Of a DNA stretch of 6,293 nucleotides, positions 1 to 6,293 are shown piece by piece. The notes beneath the pieces are model-generated. The model had not been told where the DNA came from. It ran no database searches and saw only the letters and a list, made by a program, of their open reading frames with translations. The DNA comes from an uncultured Acholeplasmataceae bacterium (GTDB taxonomy: Bacteria; Bacillota_I; Bacilli_A; Acholeplasmatales; Acholeplasmataceae), in NCBI GenBank assembly GCA_937983315.1, contig CALKAH010000100.1, positions 1 through 6,293 of the forward strand, given 5' to 3'. Position 1 is the stretch's first letter; each line of letters begins with the position of its first letter. Position numbers and translations under genes: made by a program.

Positions 1-1850
1 TCGACTTAGCTGCACTGGTTGCAGGTGCTAAATTTCGTGGTGAGTTTGAAGAACGTTTAAAAGCTGTTCTCAATAAAATCAAGGAATCGAATGGGGAAAT
101 TATCCTCTTCATCGATGAATTGCATACGATAGTTGGTGCAGGACGCGCAGATGGTGCGATGGACGCATCAAATATGTTAAAACCCATGCTTGCTCGTGGA
201 GAACTTCACTGTGTCGGTGCAACCACACTCAATGAATATCGCAAATATATCGAAAAAGACTCAGCTTTAGAACGTCGTTTCCAAAAAGTTGTGATCAACG
301 AACCCACGGTGACGGATACAGTCAGTATTTTGCGTGGTTTAAAATCTCGTTTTGAAGCTCATCATGGGGTTCATATATCAGACCCAGCCATTATTGCTGC
401 TGCAACCTTATCAAACCGTTATATTTCAGACCGCTTTCTACCCGATAAAGCGATTGATTTGATCGATGAAGCATGTGCATCCATTCGATTAGAAATCGAC
501 TCGATGCCTGTTGAACTAGATTCTGTATTAAGACGTTTGATGCAACTTGAAATCGAAAGAACAGCACTCGATAAAGAAACGGATCCCATTTCAAAAGAAC
601 GTTTAGCAAAAATCAATATCGAAACCTCATCGTTGAAAACACAAGAAAAACAACTGAGAGCACAATGGGATAAGGAAAAACAACAGATCAACGAGATTAA
701 AATGAAAAAGAATGAACTGGAGAAATTACGCAATGACTTGCAGAATGCATTCAACGCCAATGACTATCAAAAAGCTGCAGAACTCCAGTACAGTAAGATC
801 CCTACTGTTGAAAAAGCAATCGACCAAATGACCAAAGAAAGCCAACAAGAAGGACGTTTATTGACTGAAGTGGTGACTGAAGAATCGATTGCTGAAATCG
901 TTTCTAAATGGACTCAAATACCAGTATCAAAGCTGATGTCAGGTGATAAAGAAAAGCTTTTACACCTCGAAGAAACACTCAAAAAAAGGGTGATTGGTCA
1001 AGATCATGCACTACGATTGATCAGTGATGCCATCATTCGTCAACGTGCAGGGATTAAAGATGAGAATCGACCCATAGGCTCCTTCCTCTTCTTAGGACCT
1101 ACGGGTGTTGGGAAAACCGAAGTTGCTCGTTCGCTTGCTGAAGCTTTGTTTGATAGTGAACATCAAATCGTTCGTATCGATATGAGTGAATATATGGAGT
1201 CACACAGTGTGTCTCGTTTAATTGGATCACCACCAGGATATGTTGGATATGATGAAGGTGGTCAATTGACTGAAGCGGTTAGACGTAAACCTTATTCGAT
1301 TATCCTCTTTGATGAGGTTGAAAAAGCTCATCCAGAAGTCTTTAATATTCTTCTTCAAATTTTAGAAGACGGACGTTTAACGGACAATCAAGGAAGAACC
1401 GTTGACTTTAAAAATACCATCATCATTTTAACATCCAACATTGGTAGTGAATTCTTACTCAGCTATGATCCTAACGCACAAAAAGAAGTCATGAACTTAG
1501 TGAAATCAAAGTTTAAACCTGAATTCATTAACCGTATCGATGAAATTGTCATCTTTAATGCATTATCACTCAAGATTCAAGTTGAAATCGCGAAAAAAAT
1601 GCTACAAGACTTATATGAACGACTTCTTGAGAAAAATATCCATGTTGAATTGAGTGAAGAGATCCAAAAATTTGTTATTAAACATGGATTTAACGATGAA
1701 TATGGCGCAAGACCACTCAAGCGCTTCATTCAACGTCAGATTGAAACATTGATTGCGACCAAAATGATTGAAGGGTTCATTATTCCCCATCAACATTATC
1801 GCATGATCGTTGTATCAGATCATCTTGACATCGAACGTATCGAAGAATAA
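1..1850 (+). CDS. clpB: ATP-dependent disaggregase ClpB (5' end missing)
   Basis: Hsp100 AAA+ chaperone that, with DnaK, threads aggregated proteins through a hexamer pore in the cytosol. The first complete codon is at 3 and 615 residues are visible. By alignment with remembered E. coli ClpB (857 aa), about 240 residues are missing: the N domain and Walker A of NBD1. Seen, numbering from codon 3: NBD1 pore loop [10 protein letters not shown] (9-18), Walker B LFIDE (35-39), arginine pair ERRF (90-93), a full-length coiled-coil M domain (about 169-285), NBD2 Walker A GPTGVGKT (365-372), pore loop GYVGYDEGG (412-420), Walker B IILFDE (433-438), sensor-1 Asn in TSN (479), arginine finger in FINRIDE (511), and sensor-2 GAR (568-570). 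The full M domain separates it from ClpC, ClpA and ClpE. The frame is intact, with stop TAA at 1848-1850. The first pore loop has Phe where E. coli has Tyr251. Heat-shock promoter elements, if any, lie outside the window. Confidence 0.97.
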   Translation, partial: DLAALVAGAKFRGEFEERLKAVLNKIKESNGEIILFIDELHTIVGAGRADGAMDASNMLKPMLARGELHCVGATTLNEYRKYIEKDSALERRFQKVVINEPTVTDTVSILRGLKSRFEAHHGVHISDPAIIAAATLSNRYISDRFLPDKAIDLIDEACASIRLEIDSMPVELDSVLRRLMQLEIERTALDKETDPISKERLAKINIETSSLKTQEKQLRAQWDKEKQQINEIKMKKNELEKLRNDLQNAFNANDYQKAAELQYSKIPTVEKAIDQMTKESQQEGRLLTEVVTEESIAEIVSKWTQIPVSKLMSGDKEKLLHLEETLKKRVIGQDHALRLISDAIIRQRAGIKDENRPIGSFLFLGPTGVGKTEVARSLAEALFDSEHQIVRIDMSEYMESHSVSRLIGSPPGYVGYDEGGQLTEAVRRKPYSIILFDEVEKAHPEVFNILLQILEDGRLTDNQGRTVDFKNTIIILTSNIGSEFLLSYDPNAQKEVMNLVKSKFKPEFINRIDEIVIFNALSLKIQVEIAKKMLQDLYERLLEKNIHVELSEEIQKFVIKHGFNDEYGARPLKRFIQRQIETLIATKMIEGFIIPHQHYRMIVVSDHLDIERIEE

Positions 1851-1875
1851 AAAAGCACTCACTGAGTGCTTTTTT
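1849..1875. terminator. Bidirectional rho-independent terminator between convergent genes
   Basis: Perfect inverted repeat: six A then GCACTC (1849-1860), loop ACT (1861-1863), GAGTGC then six T (1864-1875). It ends in a T-run on either strand, so it can terminate clpB from the left and the permease from the right. The A-run includes the last two bases of the clpB TAA stop. The last T (1875) is the first plus-strand base of the permease stop (TGA read on the minus strand). Confidence 0.93.
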
Positions 1876-3194
1876 CATGCTTTCTTTTCGACGATGAAGT
1901 GATAAATCAAGTATCCAACAACAAGAACACCTAATCCAATCAATGATGGAACCAGACTTTGAATGAGTGTTGCAACAAACAATCCAATCATACCAATGAT
2001 CGCAATCACAGGAACAACAGGATATCCAAATACGCGATAGGGTCGATCCATGGTGGGATACTTCTTTCTAAAAATGAAGACTGCAATAAAGATTAATGTA
2101 TTAAAGATCAATCCACCTAAAACGACAAATGTCAATAATTCTCTCACATTAAAAATCAATAAGATGAGTGCCATGATACTTGAACCAATCATCGCTTTTG
2201 CTGGTGTTTGGAATTTGGGATGTACATCACCCAATTGCTTAAAGAACGTTCCATCAAGTGCCATTGCATAATACACACGTGGGAATACCATGATACTACC
2301 ATTCAGTGCTCCAAAAATGGAGATCATCACTGCAATGAAGATGACAAACATACCTGTATTGCCATAATGCGTCATCATGGCAAGGATAGGAAGATTCGCT
2401 GAACCATCAAGTGTTTCTAAGGTTCCAAATGGAATCAACCGATATAAGCTGACCACAAACAAAATATAGACAATCGTGACTAATCCGATGGCGATGATTA
2501 GTGCACGCGGTAAATCTTTCTTCACGTTTTTCATTTCACCTGCGACGGTGTTCAAATTCGTCCATCCTTCATATGCCCATAATGTGGTGACAACCGCAAA
2601 ACCAATCATCGGAATCACAGCAAGAAAATGAGAGTTCTCTTGAGGGACAAAAGATAGAGGGAAACCATCACCTTTCAAAAAGAACCCAATGAAGATGATA
2701 CCAATCAAGGGAAGTAATTTGACAATAAGAAATATTTTTTGAACCCATGCTCCCATTTTGATTCCTAATAAATTGATCCCTGTCAGAAAGATGATCAGCA
2801 TAGCAGCAATCAATCGAATCACCAAGGCAGATATCGGGACGATGTAGGCAAAAACCTCTGCAAAGACAAGTGCTAATAAGGCGATACTTCCTGAACTTGA
2901 TAGTACAAAATTCATAATACCTGATAAAAAGGCTACCCCTTTACCATAAGCTTTTCTTAAATACACATAGTAACCACCTGTTTCAGGAAACATCGTACCT
3001 AATTCAGCATAGGTCAATCCTGAAAAGAGCGTGATGATACCACCAATCAGCCATACCAAAAGTGATAAGCCTAATGCGTAACCGACTTCAACCATGACCA
3101 TGCTTGCAAATACAAAAATACCAGAACCAATCATGATGCCAGCTAAAATCGCTATACCACTAAACAATCCTATTTCTTTTTTAAGTGAAGACAT
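1875..3194 (-). CDS. APC-superfamily amino-acid permease/exchanger, LAT (SteT-like) type
   Basis: Predicted 12-helix inner-membrane amino-acid transporter of 439 aa, close to the length of the B. subtilis Ser/Thr exchanger SteT. Seen: the substrate-binding glycine motif GIMIGSGIF in helix 1 (19-27); YAELGTMFPETGGYY after helix 2 (62-76), a segment typical of the family; WAYEGWTNLN at the unwound helix 6 (206-215), followed by a charged loop ending in DLPRA; a helix 8 loop FPRVYYAMALDGTFF (304-318); and RPYRVFGYPVVP (384-395) before the last helices. These are hallmarks of the L-type/LAT branch, but the substrate cannot be read from sequence. The ATG at 3194 is supported by an SD-like AAGGGTGAT (about 3198-3206) a few bases upstream. 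The stop is TGA at the bidirectional terminator, so UGA is not Trp here. The 89-base leader holds the previous operon's terminator and no visible T-box or riboswitch. A promoter must lie in about 3205-3255, but I see only weak -10 candidates (TATGCT or GCTAAT on the minus strand). Confidence 0.93.
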   Translation of the reverse strand: MSSLKKEIGLFSGIAILAGIMIGSGIFVFASMVMVEVGYALGLSLLVWLIGGIITLFSGLTYAELGTMFPETGGYYVYLRKAYGKGVAFLSGIMNFVLSSSGSIALLALVFAEVFAYIVPISALVIRLIAAMLIIFLTGINLLGIKMGAWVQKIFLIVKLLPLIGIIFIGFFLKGDGFPLSFVPQENSHFLAVIPMIGFAVVTTLWAYEGWTNLNTVAGEMKNVKKDLPRALIIAIGLVTIVYILFVVSLYRLIPFGTLETLDGSANLPILAMMTHYGNTGMFVIFIAVMISIFGALNGSIMVFPRVYYAMALDGTFFKQLGDVHPKFQTPAKAMIGSSIMALILLIFNVRELLTFVVLGGLIFNTLIFIAVFIFRKKYPTMDRPYRVFGYPVVPVIAIIGMIGLFVATLIQSLVPSLIGLGVLVVGYLIYHFIVEKKA

Positions 3195-3255
3195 GTAATC
3201 ACCCTTTCATCCATCACTACATTAGCATAAATTGGTTTGAATTTCGAATTATTTG

Positions 3256-3281
3256 CAAAAAAACACCCTAATTGAGGGTGT
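3256..3281 (-). terminator. Rho-independent terminator of the AEC-methyltransferase operon
   Basis: On the minus strand, the 7-bp stem ACACCCT/AGGGTGT (3263-3269 with 3275-3281) has a 5-base loop and is followed by a run of seven T (plus-strand A at 3257-3263, the last shared with the stem). It starts two bases after the methyltransferase stop and lies upstream of the permease start, so it separates the two transcription units. Confidence 0.88.
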
Positions 3282-3283
3282 CT

Positions 3284-3970
3284 TTAAGGTTGAGTAATCA
3301 CTAAGGAAAGAACGTATCCATTTTCTGTCCAAACGGATTGATCAAAATCAGCATAAGCTTTGACAGATAGATGGTGTTTTTCAATGATCGCAACAAGTTG
3401 ATCTTTCGTATAAGGATAAAGGGTCGTTTGATCGGTTGTTATTGATTCTTGAAGTTTTAAAGTCGTTTGAAATGTGATCGATTTTTCATGATACGTGTAT
3501 TCACGAATGAACGATCCACCTTCAAATAAGATCGGCTTCAACATGTGAGGTTTTTCGTTTAAAATGTGTGTATAGTTTAACAGTTGTATCAGCGCATAAC
3601 CTTGTGGATGAAGCGATTTTTTAAGGTTGTGGAAGAATAGATGAAGTTCATCCTGATTTAAATGAGGAAGCGTATTACCAAAACATGTAATGAGTTGATA
3701 GGTTTTGGATTGAGTCAAAAATTCTACCATACTCATGTGATGAAACAAAAGATGAGGGAAGGTATGTTTTGCATACTCAATCATCGCTTGATTGAGATCA
3801 ACTCCTTCAGCATTCATCTTCATGCTGTGAAGAAGATCAACAAGTCGTCCTGTACCACACCCTAAATCAACAGCAAATCCATCAGGTGTTATATAGTCGA
3901 TGAGTAAGGTTTTTAGATCTTCATCAAAAGGAAAGATTCGATTATAGTATGCGACAAAATGATCATACAT
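3284..3970 (-). CDS. Class I SAM-dependent methyltransferase, substrate unknown
   Basis: Soluble Rossmann-fold methyltransferase of 228 aa. Seen: SAM-binding motif I VDLGCGTGRL (34-43); an acidic residue at the end of strand 2 in EGVDLNQAMI (55-64, Asp58), expected to hold the SAM ribose; a strand-4 segment LITCFGNTLPHL (93-104); and HPQGYALIQLLNY (121-133), which fits the motif around strand 5. The GNTLPHL and LLNYTHIL pattern resembles bacterial glycine/sarcosine N-methyltransferase-like proteins, but that family also contains many small-molecule methyltransferases, so I do not assign a substrate. The C-terminal half (about 145-225) is a beta-rich substrate cap ending in an ENGYVLSLVI strand. 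The ATG at 3970 follows the upstream AEC stop TAA after one base, and its SD lies inside that gene, so translation is probably coupled. The stop is TAA at 3284-3286, directly before a terminator. Confidence 0.9.
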   Translation of the reverse strand: MYDHFVAYYNRIFPFDEDLKTLLIDYITPDGFAVDLGCGTGRLVDLLHSMKMNAEGVDLNQAMIEYAKHTFPHLLFHHMSMVEFLTQSKTYQLITCFGNTLPHLNQDELHLFFHNLKKSLHPQGYALIQLLNYTHILNEKPHMLKPILFEGGSFIREYTYHEKSITFQTTLKLQESITTDQTTLYPYTKDQLVAIIEKHHLSVKAYADFDQSVWTENGYVLSLVITQP

Positions 3971-3971
3971 A

Positions 3972-4979
3972 TTATAATGCTCCTACTGCTCGAAAGAAAA
4001 CAATGAAACCAAAAAGGGTAAAGATTGAGAATACTGAGGACCATATGACAAGCTGTCCAGCCAGTTTTTCATCCCCTCCCATTTCATGAACCATAATCGC
4101 TGAAGAAACTGCAATCGGGGTTGCGAAAAGTGCAATTAATCCAGCATACGCATATTCCATACCTGGGATACGATCTTCTAAATAATAGGCTAAACCTAAA
4201 GTGATCGCTGGAACAATAAGAATTCTCCATGTGACTCCTAGAGCAATTTTATTAAATAATGGCTTAACGACAGAAAGTTCAAATTGGCCTCCTAAAGCGA
4301 TTAACGCCATAGGCGATGCTGTTTGACTGAGTAGACGAATCGAATCATAGATGAACTTCGTATCATTCTTTAATGAGAAGAATGGTTCTCCACCTTCAGG
4401 TGTAATGAATCCTCTGATCAACAGAGCAAGAAGCCCTGAGAACACACCTAAAATCAAAGGATTTGTCAAGATGTTTTTAATCATTTTTTTGATGCTAATC
4501 CGTTCGCCATGTTCATTGGTTTGATACATCGTCAGTGAAATCACTGATAAAACGTTGGCGAGTGGGATGGTAAATGCTGAGAGCAATGCGACAACTGCAA
4601 TCGCTTCAACTCCGCCTAAAGTTTGTGCGAGAGGGATGCCAATCAGTGCAAAATTGGATCGAACGATCACTTGTAGAATAACACCTTTTTGATTAGGATC
4701 CTTGACTGTAAAAGGAATAGTGAGATAACCGATTGAAAAGAGGAGAAGCATCATCACAACAGCAAATAGAATCACACCAAATTTGATCTCTGAAATATCT
4801 TCAATGTTATAAACATTAAAGAATAAAAGTGCAGGAAGACCTACACGAAAGACGTATTTATTCAAGATGTTAACAAAATGAACATCAATAAACCGAATGC
4901 GTTTTAAAACATAGCCCAATAAGATGAGTACGACAATGGGCAAAATAGCATTTGCAGCAAATAAAAATGTATCTAACAT
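3972..4979 (-). CDS. AEC-family (auxin efflux carrier-like) permease
   Basis: Integral membrane secondary transporter of 335 aa in the AEC family (TC 2.A.69), whose bacterial members move organic acids such as malate or malonate, or amino-acid-like solutes; the substrate here is unknown. About ten hydrophobic segments are visible. Family-like motifs: LILLGYVLKR in the first helix (18-27), RVGLPALLFFN (45-55), VRSNFALIGIPLA (106-118), TNPLILGVFSGLL (172-184), SPMALIALGGQF (222-233) and ATPIAVSSAIMVHEMGGDE (286-304). The last is the TP-containing re-entrant segment typical of the family. The ATG at 4979 is the only reasonable start: the same frame has a TGA about 20 bases upstream, and the SD is weak (AAGCGAG, eight bases from the ATG). 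It is the first gene of a two-gene operon with the methyltransferase, one base apart. An extended -10 promoter lies just upstream. The stop is TAA at 3972-3974. Confidence 0.92.
   Translation of the reverse strand: MLDTFLFAANAILPIVVLILLGYVLKRIRFIDVHFVNILNKYVFRVGLPALLFFNVYNIEDISEIKFGVILFAVVMMLLLFSIGYLTIPFTVKDPNQKGVILQVIVRSNFALIGIPLAQTLGGVEAIAVVALLSAFTIPLANVLSVISLTMYQTNEHGERISIKKMIKNILTNPLILGVFSGLLALLIRGFITPEGGEPFFSLKNDTKFIYDSIRLLSQTASPMALIALGGQFELSVVKPLFNKIALGVTWRILIVPAITLGLAYYLEDRIPGMEYAYAGLIALFATPIAVSSAIMVHEMGGDEKLAGQLVIWSSVFSIFTLFGFIVFFRAVGAL
3979..3985 (-). promoter_or_regulatory. Methyltransferase ribosome binding site inside the AEC gene
   Basis: TAGGAGC on the minus strand, with GGAG at 3980-3983 and nine bases to the ATG at 3970. 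It lies within the last codons of the AEC permease gene. Terminating ribosomes therefore cover or clear the site, a normal arrangement for translational coupling. It supports 3970 as the true start. Confidence 0.75.
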
Positions 4980-5011
4980 GAGGTTGGCTCGCTTTCATAG
5001 TGTACGCAATC

Positions 5012-5040
5012 ATTGTATCATGTTTGTGTTTTTTGAACAA
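5012..5040 (-). promoter_or_regulatory. Promoter of the AEC-methyltransferase operon (extended -10)
   Basis: On the minus strand, TTGTTC (5035-5040) is followed after exactly 17 bases by TACAAT (5012-5017). A TGA immediately before it gives the extended -10 pattern TGNTANAAT. The -35 matches TTGACA only in its first three bases, as is common when the -10 is extended. The expected transcript start is near 5005, giving a leader of roughly 25-30 bases before the ATG at 4979. The site lies just beyond the terminator of the preceding gene. Confidence 0.72.
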
Positions 5041-5049
5041 TCTCACATC

Positions 5050-5084
5050 AAAAGAAAAGCACATGTCCTTTGATCATGTGCTTT
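5050..5084 (-). terminator. Rho-independent terminator of the DUF2188 gene
   Basis: On the minus strand, the perfect 10-bp stem AAAGCACATG/CATGTGCTTT (5056-5065 with 5075-5084) has a nine-base loop and is followed by a T-rich tail TTTTCTTTTG running into 5050. It begins nine bases after the TAA stop at 5094-5096. Confidence 0.86.
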
Positions 5085-5093
5085 AACGATGCT

Positions 5094-5657
5094 TTAAGAT
5101 TCTTTTTTGGTATAGTCTTGTTTACGAATGGATCCATCGACCTTGTGAATAACAACCGATGATCCAGCAGATTCAGCAAGTTGTTCTGCAAAAGCGATTG
5201 CTTCTTTTTGTGTATCAAAGAATTTGATCGTTTTGGTTGAACCTTCTTTACGAACGCGCCACTTCTTGAAGTTTTCCGAGTCTTCATCTTTGTTTTGTGA
5301 TACGTGATATTTCTGAACCTTAGGTGTTTTTGATTTATCGTCTGCAACTTCTTCTTCAGCTTGTTCTTCTTGAACAACTGGCTTTTCTTCAACTTTAGGT
5401 GCTGGTTTCACTTCAGTTTTTGGTACTTCTTTTTCAACAGGTGCTTGTTCTTGCGTGACTTTCACATCTTCTTTTGCAACCACTTTCTTTTCAACGACTG
5501 GGGTGACTGGGGGAGTGGGTTGTGGTTTCTGTTCGACTTTGGGTTCTTCAACCTTTTTTTCAACAACTGCTGCTTGTTCAGCTTGTTTTTGTGCTAAAGC
5601 AGCCTTTTCTGCCTCGAGGGCTCTTTTCCGTTCACGTTTCTTTCTAAAAAAACACAT
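5094..5657 (-). CDS. Charged low-complexity protein with C-terminal DUF2188 domain
   Basis: 187 aa, function unknown. Three regions are visible. Residues 1-30 open with MCFFRKKRERKR, strongly basic, then a Glu/Ala/Lys-rich stretch likely to be helical. Residues about 31-112 are low complexity, dominated by Lys, Glu, Pro, Val and Gln, with repeated VEKK, VEEKP and KVE-type units, and are probably extended or disordered. Residues about 116-182 match the DUF2188 family as I know it: YHVSQNKD, then KWRVRKEGS, FFDTQKEAIAFAEQLA, SSVVIHKVDGSIRKQDY. DUF2188 is a small alpha/beta domain of unknown role. There is no signal peptide or membrane helix, so it is probably cytosolic. The ATG at 5657 has a good SD, AAGGGAG (5666-5672), eight bases upstream. 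The gene has its own TATAAT promoter and its own terminator. The frame assignment is firm because the DUF2188 match and the Lys/Glu repeats are in this frame. Confidence 0.88.
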   Translation of the reverse strand: MCFFRKKRERKRALEAEKAALAQKQAEQAAVVEKKVEEPKVEQKPQPTPPVTPVVEKKVVAKEDVKVTQEQAPVEKEVPKTEVKPAPKVEEKPVVQEEQAEEEVADDKSKTPKVQKYHVSQNKDEDSENFKKWRVRKEGSTKTIKFFDTQKEAIAFAEQLAESAGSSVVIHKVDGSIRKQDYTKKES

Positions 5658-5689
5658 GGATAAATCTCCCTTCTTCGTACTTTACCTTC

Positions 5690-5718
5690 ATTATAATACA
5701 CAAATTATGAATTTTCAT
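5690..5718 (-). promoter_or_regulatory. Promoter of the DUF2188 gene
   Basis: On the minus strand, a consensus TATAAT (5690-5695) lies about 32 bases before the start codon. Seventeen bases upstream the -35 position reads ATGAAA (5713-5718), a poor match to TTGACA. An A-rich tract further upstream (about 5730-5759) could act as an UP element. A five-base inverted repeat (ATGAA/TTCAT, 5707-5718) overlaps the -35 position. Confidence 0.6.
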
Positions 5719-5752
5719 AGCAAAGGCTCATTTCTTTTTCTTTTATTTCAAC

Positions 5753-5782
5753 AAAAAAAGCGAAATGTTTGGTTTTCGCTTT
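5753..5782 (-). terminator. Rho-independent terminator of the Ig-repeat lipoprotein gene
   Basis: On the minus strand, the perfect 9-bp stem AAAGCGAAA/TTTCGCTTT (5757-5765 with 5774-5782) has an eight-base loop and runs into seven T (5753-5759, the first three shared with the stem). It begins one base after the TAA stop at 5784-5786. Confidence 0.88.
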
Positions 5783-5783
5783 C

Positions 5784-6293
5784 TTATTCACGTTCAATCA
5801 CATAGACTATACGGGTGATTGTTGTTTGTAATCCTGAAGGATCAGTCACACGATACATGACCTCATATCTGCCTGCATCATCTAAGACATCACCGATAAC
5901 TTCAATGAGAACTTCACCCCCACTGTTATCTGATGCCATCACTCCTGCATCATGCCACTCTTCTCCTACCATGACTGTATCAACACCTGAATTGAGCGTG
6001 ACAACGGGTGGTGTCTGATCTTTAACCGTGACTTTTCTGACAAGCGTCAACACGAGATCGCGGTGTGATGTTTGATAGATGATATCATAAACACCTTCTT
6101 CGGTTGAATCAACTTGATTTGAAATCACAGTCACAACGAGTTCTTTTAGACCATAATAAGCAGTAGCTCCTGCATCAATATGTGTTTCTCCGAGGTCGAT
6201 GGTATCTATACCGGGGTTTAACTCAAAGTCAAGATAATCCAATGAAACTTCTGTGCACGATGATAAGGTGATGATTAGAATCATCAAGATGAA
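5784..6293 (-). CDS. Lipoprotein with two bacterial Ig-like (DUF5011-type) repeats, 5' end missing
   Basis: 169 residues are visible. The frame is open to the window edge, so the start lies beyond 6293. Near the edge is the end of a lipoprotein signal: a hydrophobic run FILMILIIT followed by lipobox LSSC, with Cys13 (counting from the edge codon) as the lipidation site. The positive N-terminal residues expected of such a signal are not in view, so the in-frame TTG and ATG at 6287 and 6284 are unlikely starts. The mature part is two tandem repeats of about 75 residues: LNPGIDTIDLGETHIDAG (25-42) and LNSGVDTVMVGEEWHDAG (100-117), identical at 10 of 18 positions. Each is followed by beta-rich sequence. 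The second ends with the typical YEVMYRVTDPSGLQTTITR pattern of DUF5011/HYR-like Ig folds. It is probably anchored on the outer face of the cytoplasmic membrane, with binding or adhesive roles typical of such folds; its partner is unknown. No catalytic domain is present. Confidence 0.87.
   Translation of the reverse strand, partial: FILMILIITLSSCTEVSLDYLDFELNPGIDTIDLGETHIDAGATAYYGLKELVVTVISNQVDSTEEGVYDIIYQTSHRDLVLTLVRKVTVKDQTPPVVTLNSGVDTVMVGEEWHDAGVMASDNSGGEVLIEVIGDVLDDAGRYEVMYRVTDPSGLQTTITRIVYVIERE

Noticed and set aside
391..760. Minus-strand open frames of 72 and 113 codons inside clpB
   Set aside because: They are shadows of a highly conserved clpB coding region, with no SD or recognisable product.
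3195..3262. Possible riboswitch or T-box leader upstream of the amino-acid permease
   Set aside because: Too short. The only stable hairpin nearby is the terminator of the opposing upstream operon, and no conserved leader motif is visible.
4885..4998. A 37-codon ORF on the minus strand starting with ATG in the AEC leader and overlapping the start of the AEC gene out of frame
   Set aside because: It has no Shine-Dalgarno sequence, starts almost at the predicted transcript start, and its Cys/His-containing product looks like an out-of-frame reading of the AEC gene.
5048..5392. A Lys-rich 114-codon frame on the minus strand overlapping the DUF2188 gene
   Set aside because: It is out of frame with the recognised DUF2188 domain, reads through the terminator hairpin, and has a composition explained by frame-shifted AAA/GAA codons.
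5407..5597. Repetitive Lys/Glu/Pro/Val-coding stretch considered as a DNA tandem repeat
   Set aside because: The repetition is of short amino-acid motifs with varied codons and irregular spacing. There is no regular nucleotide repeat unit.
5361..5805. Antisense open frames on the plus strand rich in Phe, Trp, Ser and Thr, opposite the DUF2188 gene
   Set aside because: They are the reverse complement of the Lys/Glu/Pro/Val repeats, which lack stops on the other strand by composition. They have no homology and no supported start.
6282..6287. TTG or ATG at the right edge as the start of the lipoprotein gene
   Set aside because: The frame continues open to the edge, and a start here would give a signal peptide with no basic residues and a hydrophobic stretch that is too short.

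Overview
The window is an AT-rich bacterial chromosomal stretch with six protein genes, two of them cut by the window edges. It looks like a low-GC Gram-positive bacterium (Bacillota) or a relative such as Acholeplasma. Shine-Dalgarno-like sequences precede the genes, rho-independent terminators are plentiful, and the last gene encodes a lipoprotein with a lipobox. UGA is used as a real stop at the end of the permease gene, directly at a terminator, and the Trp codons I checked are UGG. This argues against the code-4 mycoplasmas and spiroplasmas. I cannot name the genus from sequence alone.

Layout: the 3' three quarters of clpB (disaggregase) runs rightward to 1850. It meets, tail to tail, an APC-superfamily amino-acid permease of the LAT/SteT type (1875-3194, minus). 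Both stop codons are built into one 27-bp bidirectional terminator. All remaining genes are on the minus strand. A two-gene operon (promoter near 5012-5040) carries an AEC-family permease (3972-4979) and a class I SAM-dependent methyltransferase (3284-3970). The two are separated by one base and end at a hairpin at 3256-3281. Upstream lies a single-gene unit encoding a charged, K/E/P/V-rich protein with a C-terminal DUF2188 domain (5094-5657), with its own TATAAT promoter and terminator. At the right edge is a 5'-truncated lipoprotein gene (5784 to beyond 6293) made of two bacterial Ig-like repeats, also with its own terminator.

The genes do not form an obvious pathway. They are a chaperone, two membrane transporters, an orphan methyltransferase and two small proteins of unknown role, each in a short, separately terminated transcription unit. 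I see no tRNA, rRNA, CRISPR, insertion sequence, phage gene, riboswitch or attachment site. No gene-free stretch exceeds 300 bases; the longest is about 126 bases (5658-5783). I found no evidence of a new multi-gene system. The items worth a second look are small: a Phe in the first ClpB pore loop, the AEC-methyltransferase coupling, the unusual DUF2188 protein architecture and the minimal Ig-repeat lipoprotein.
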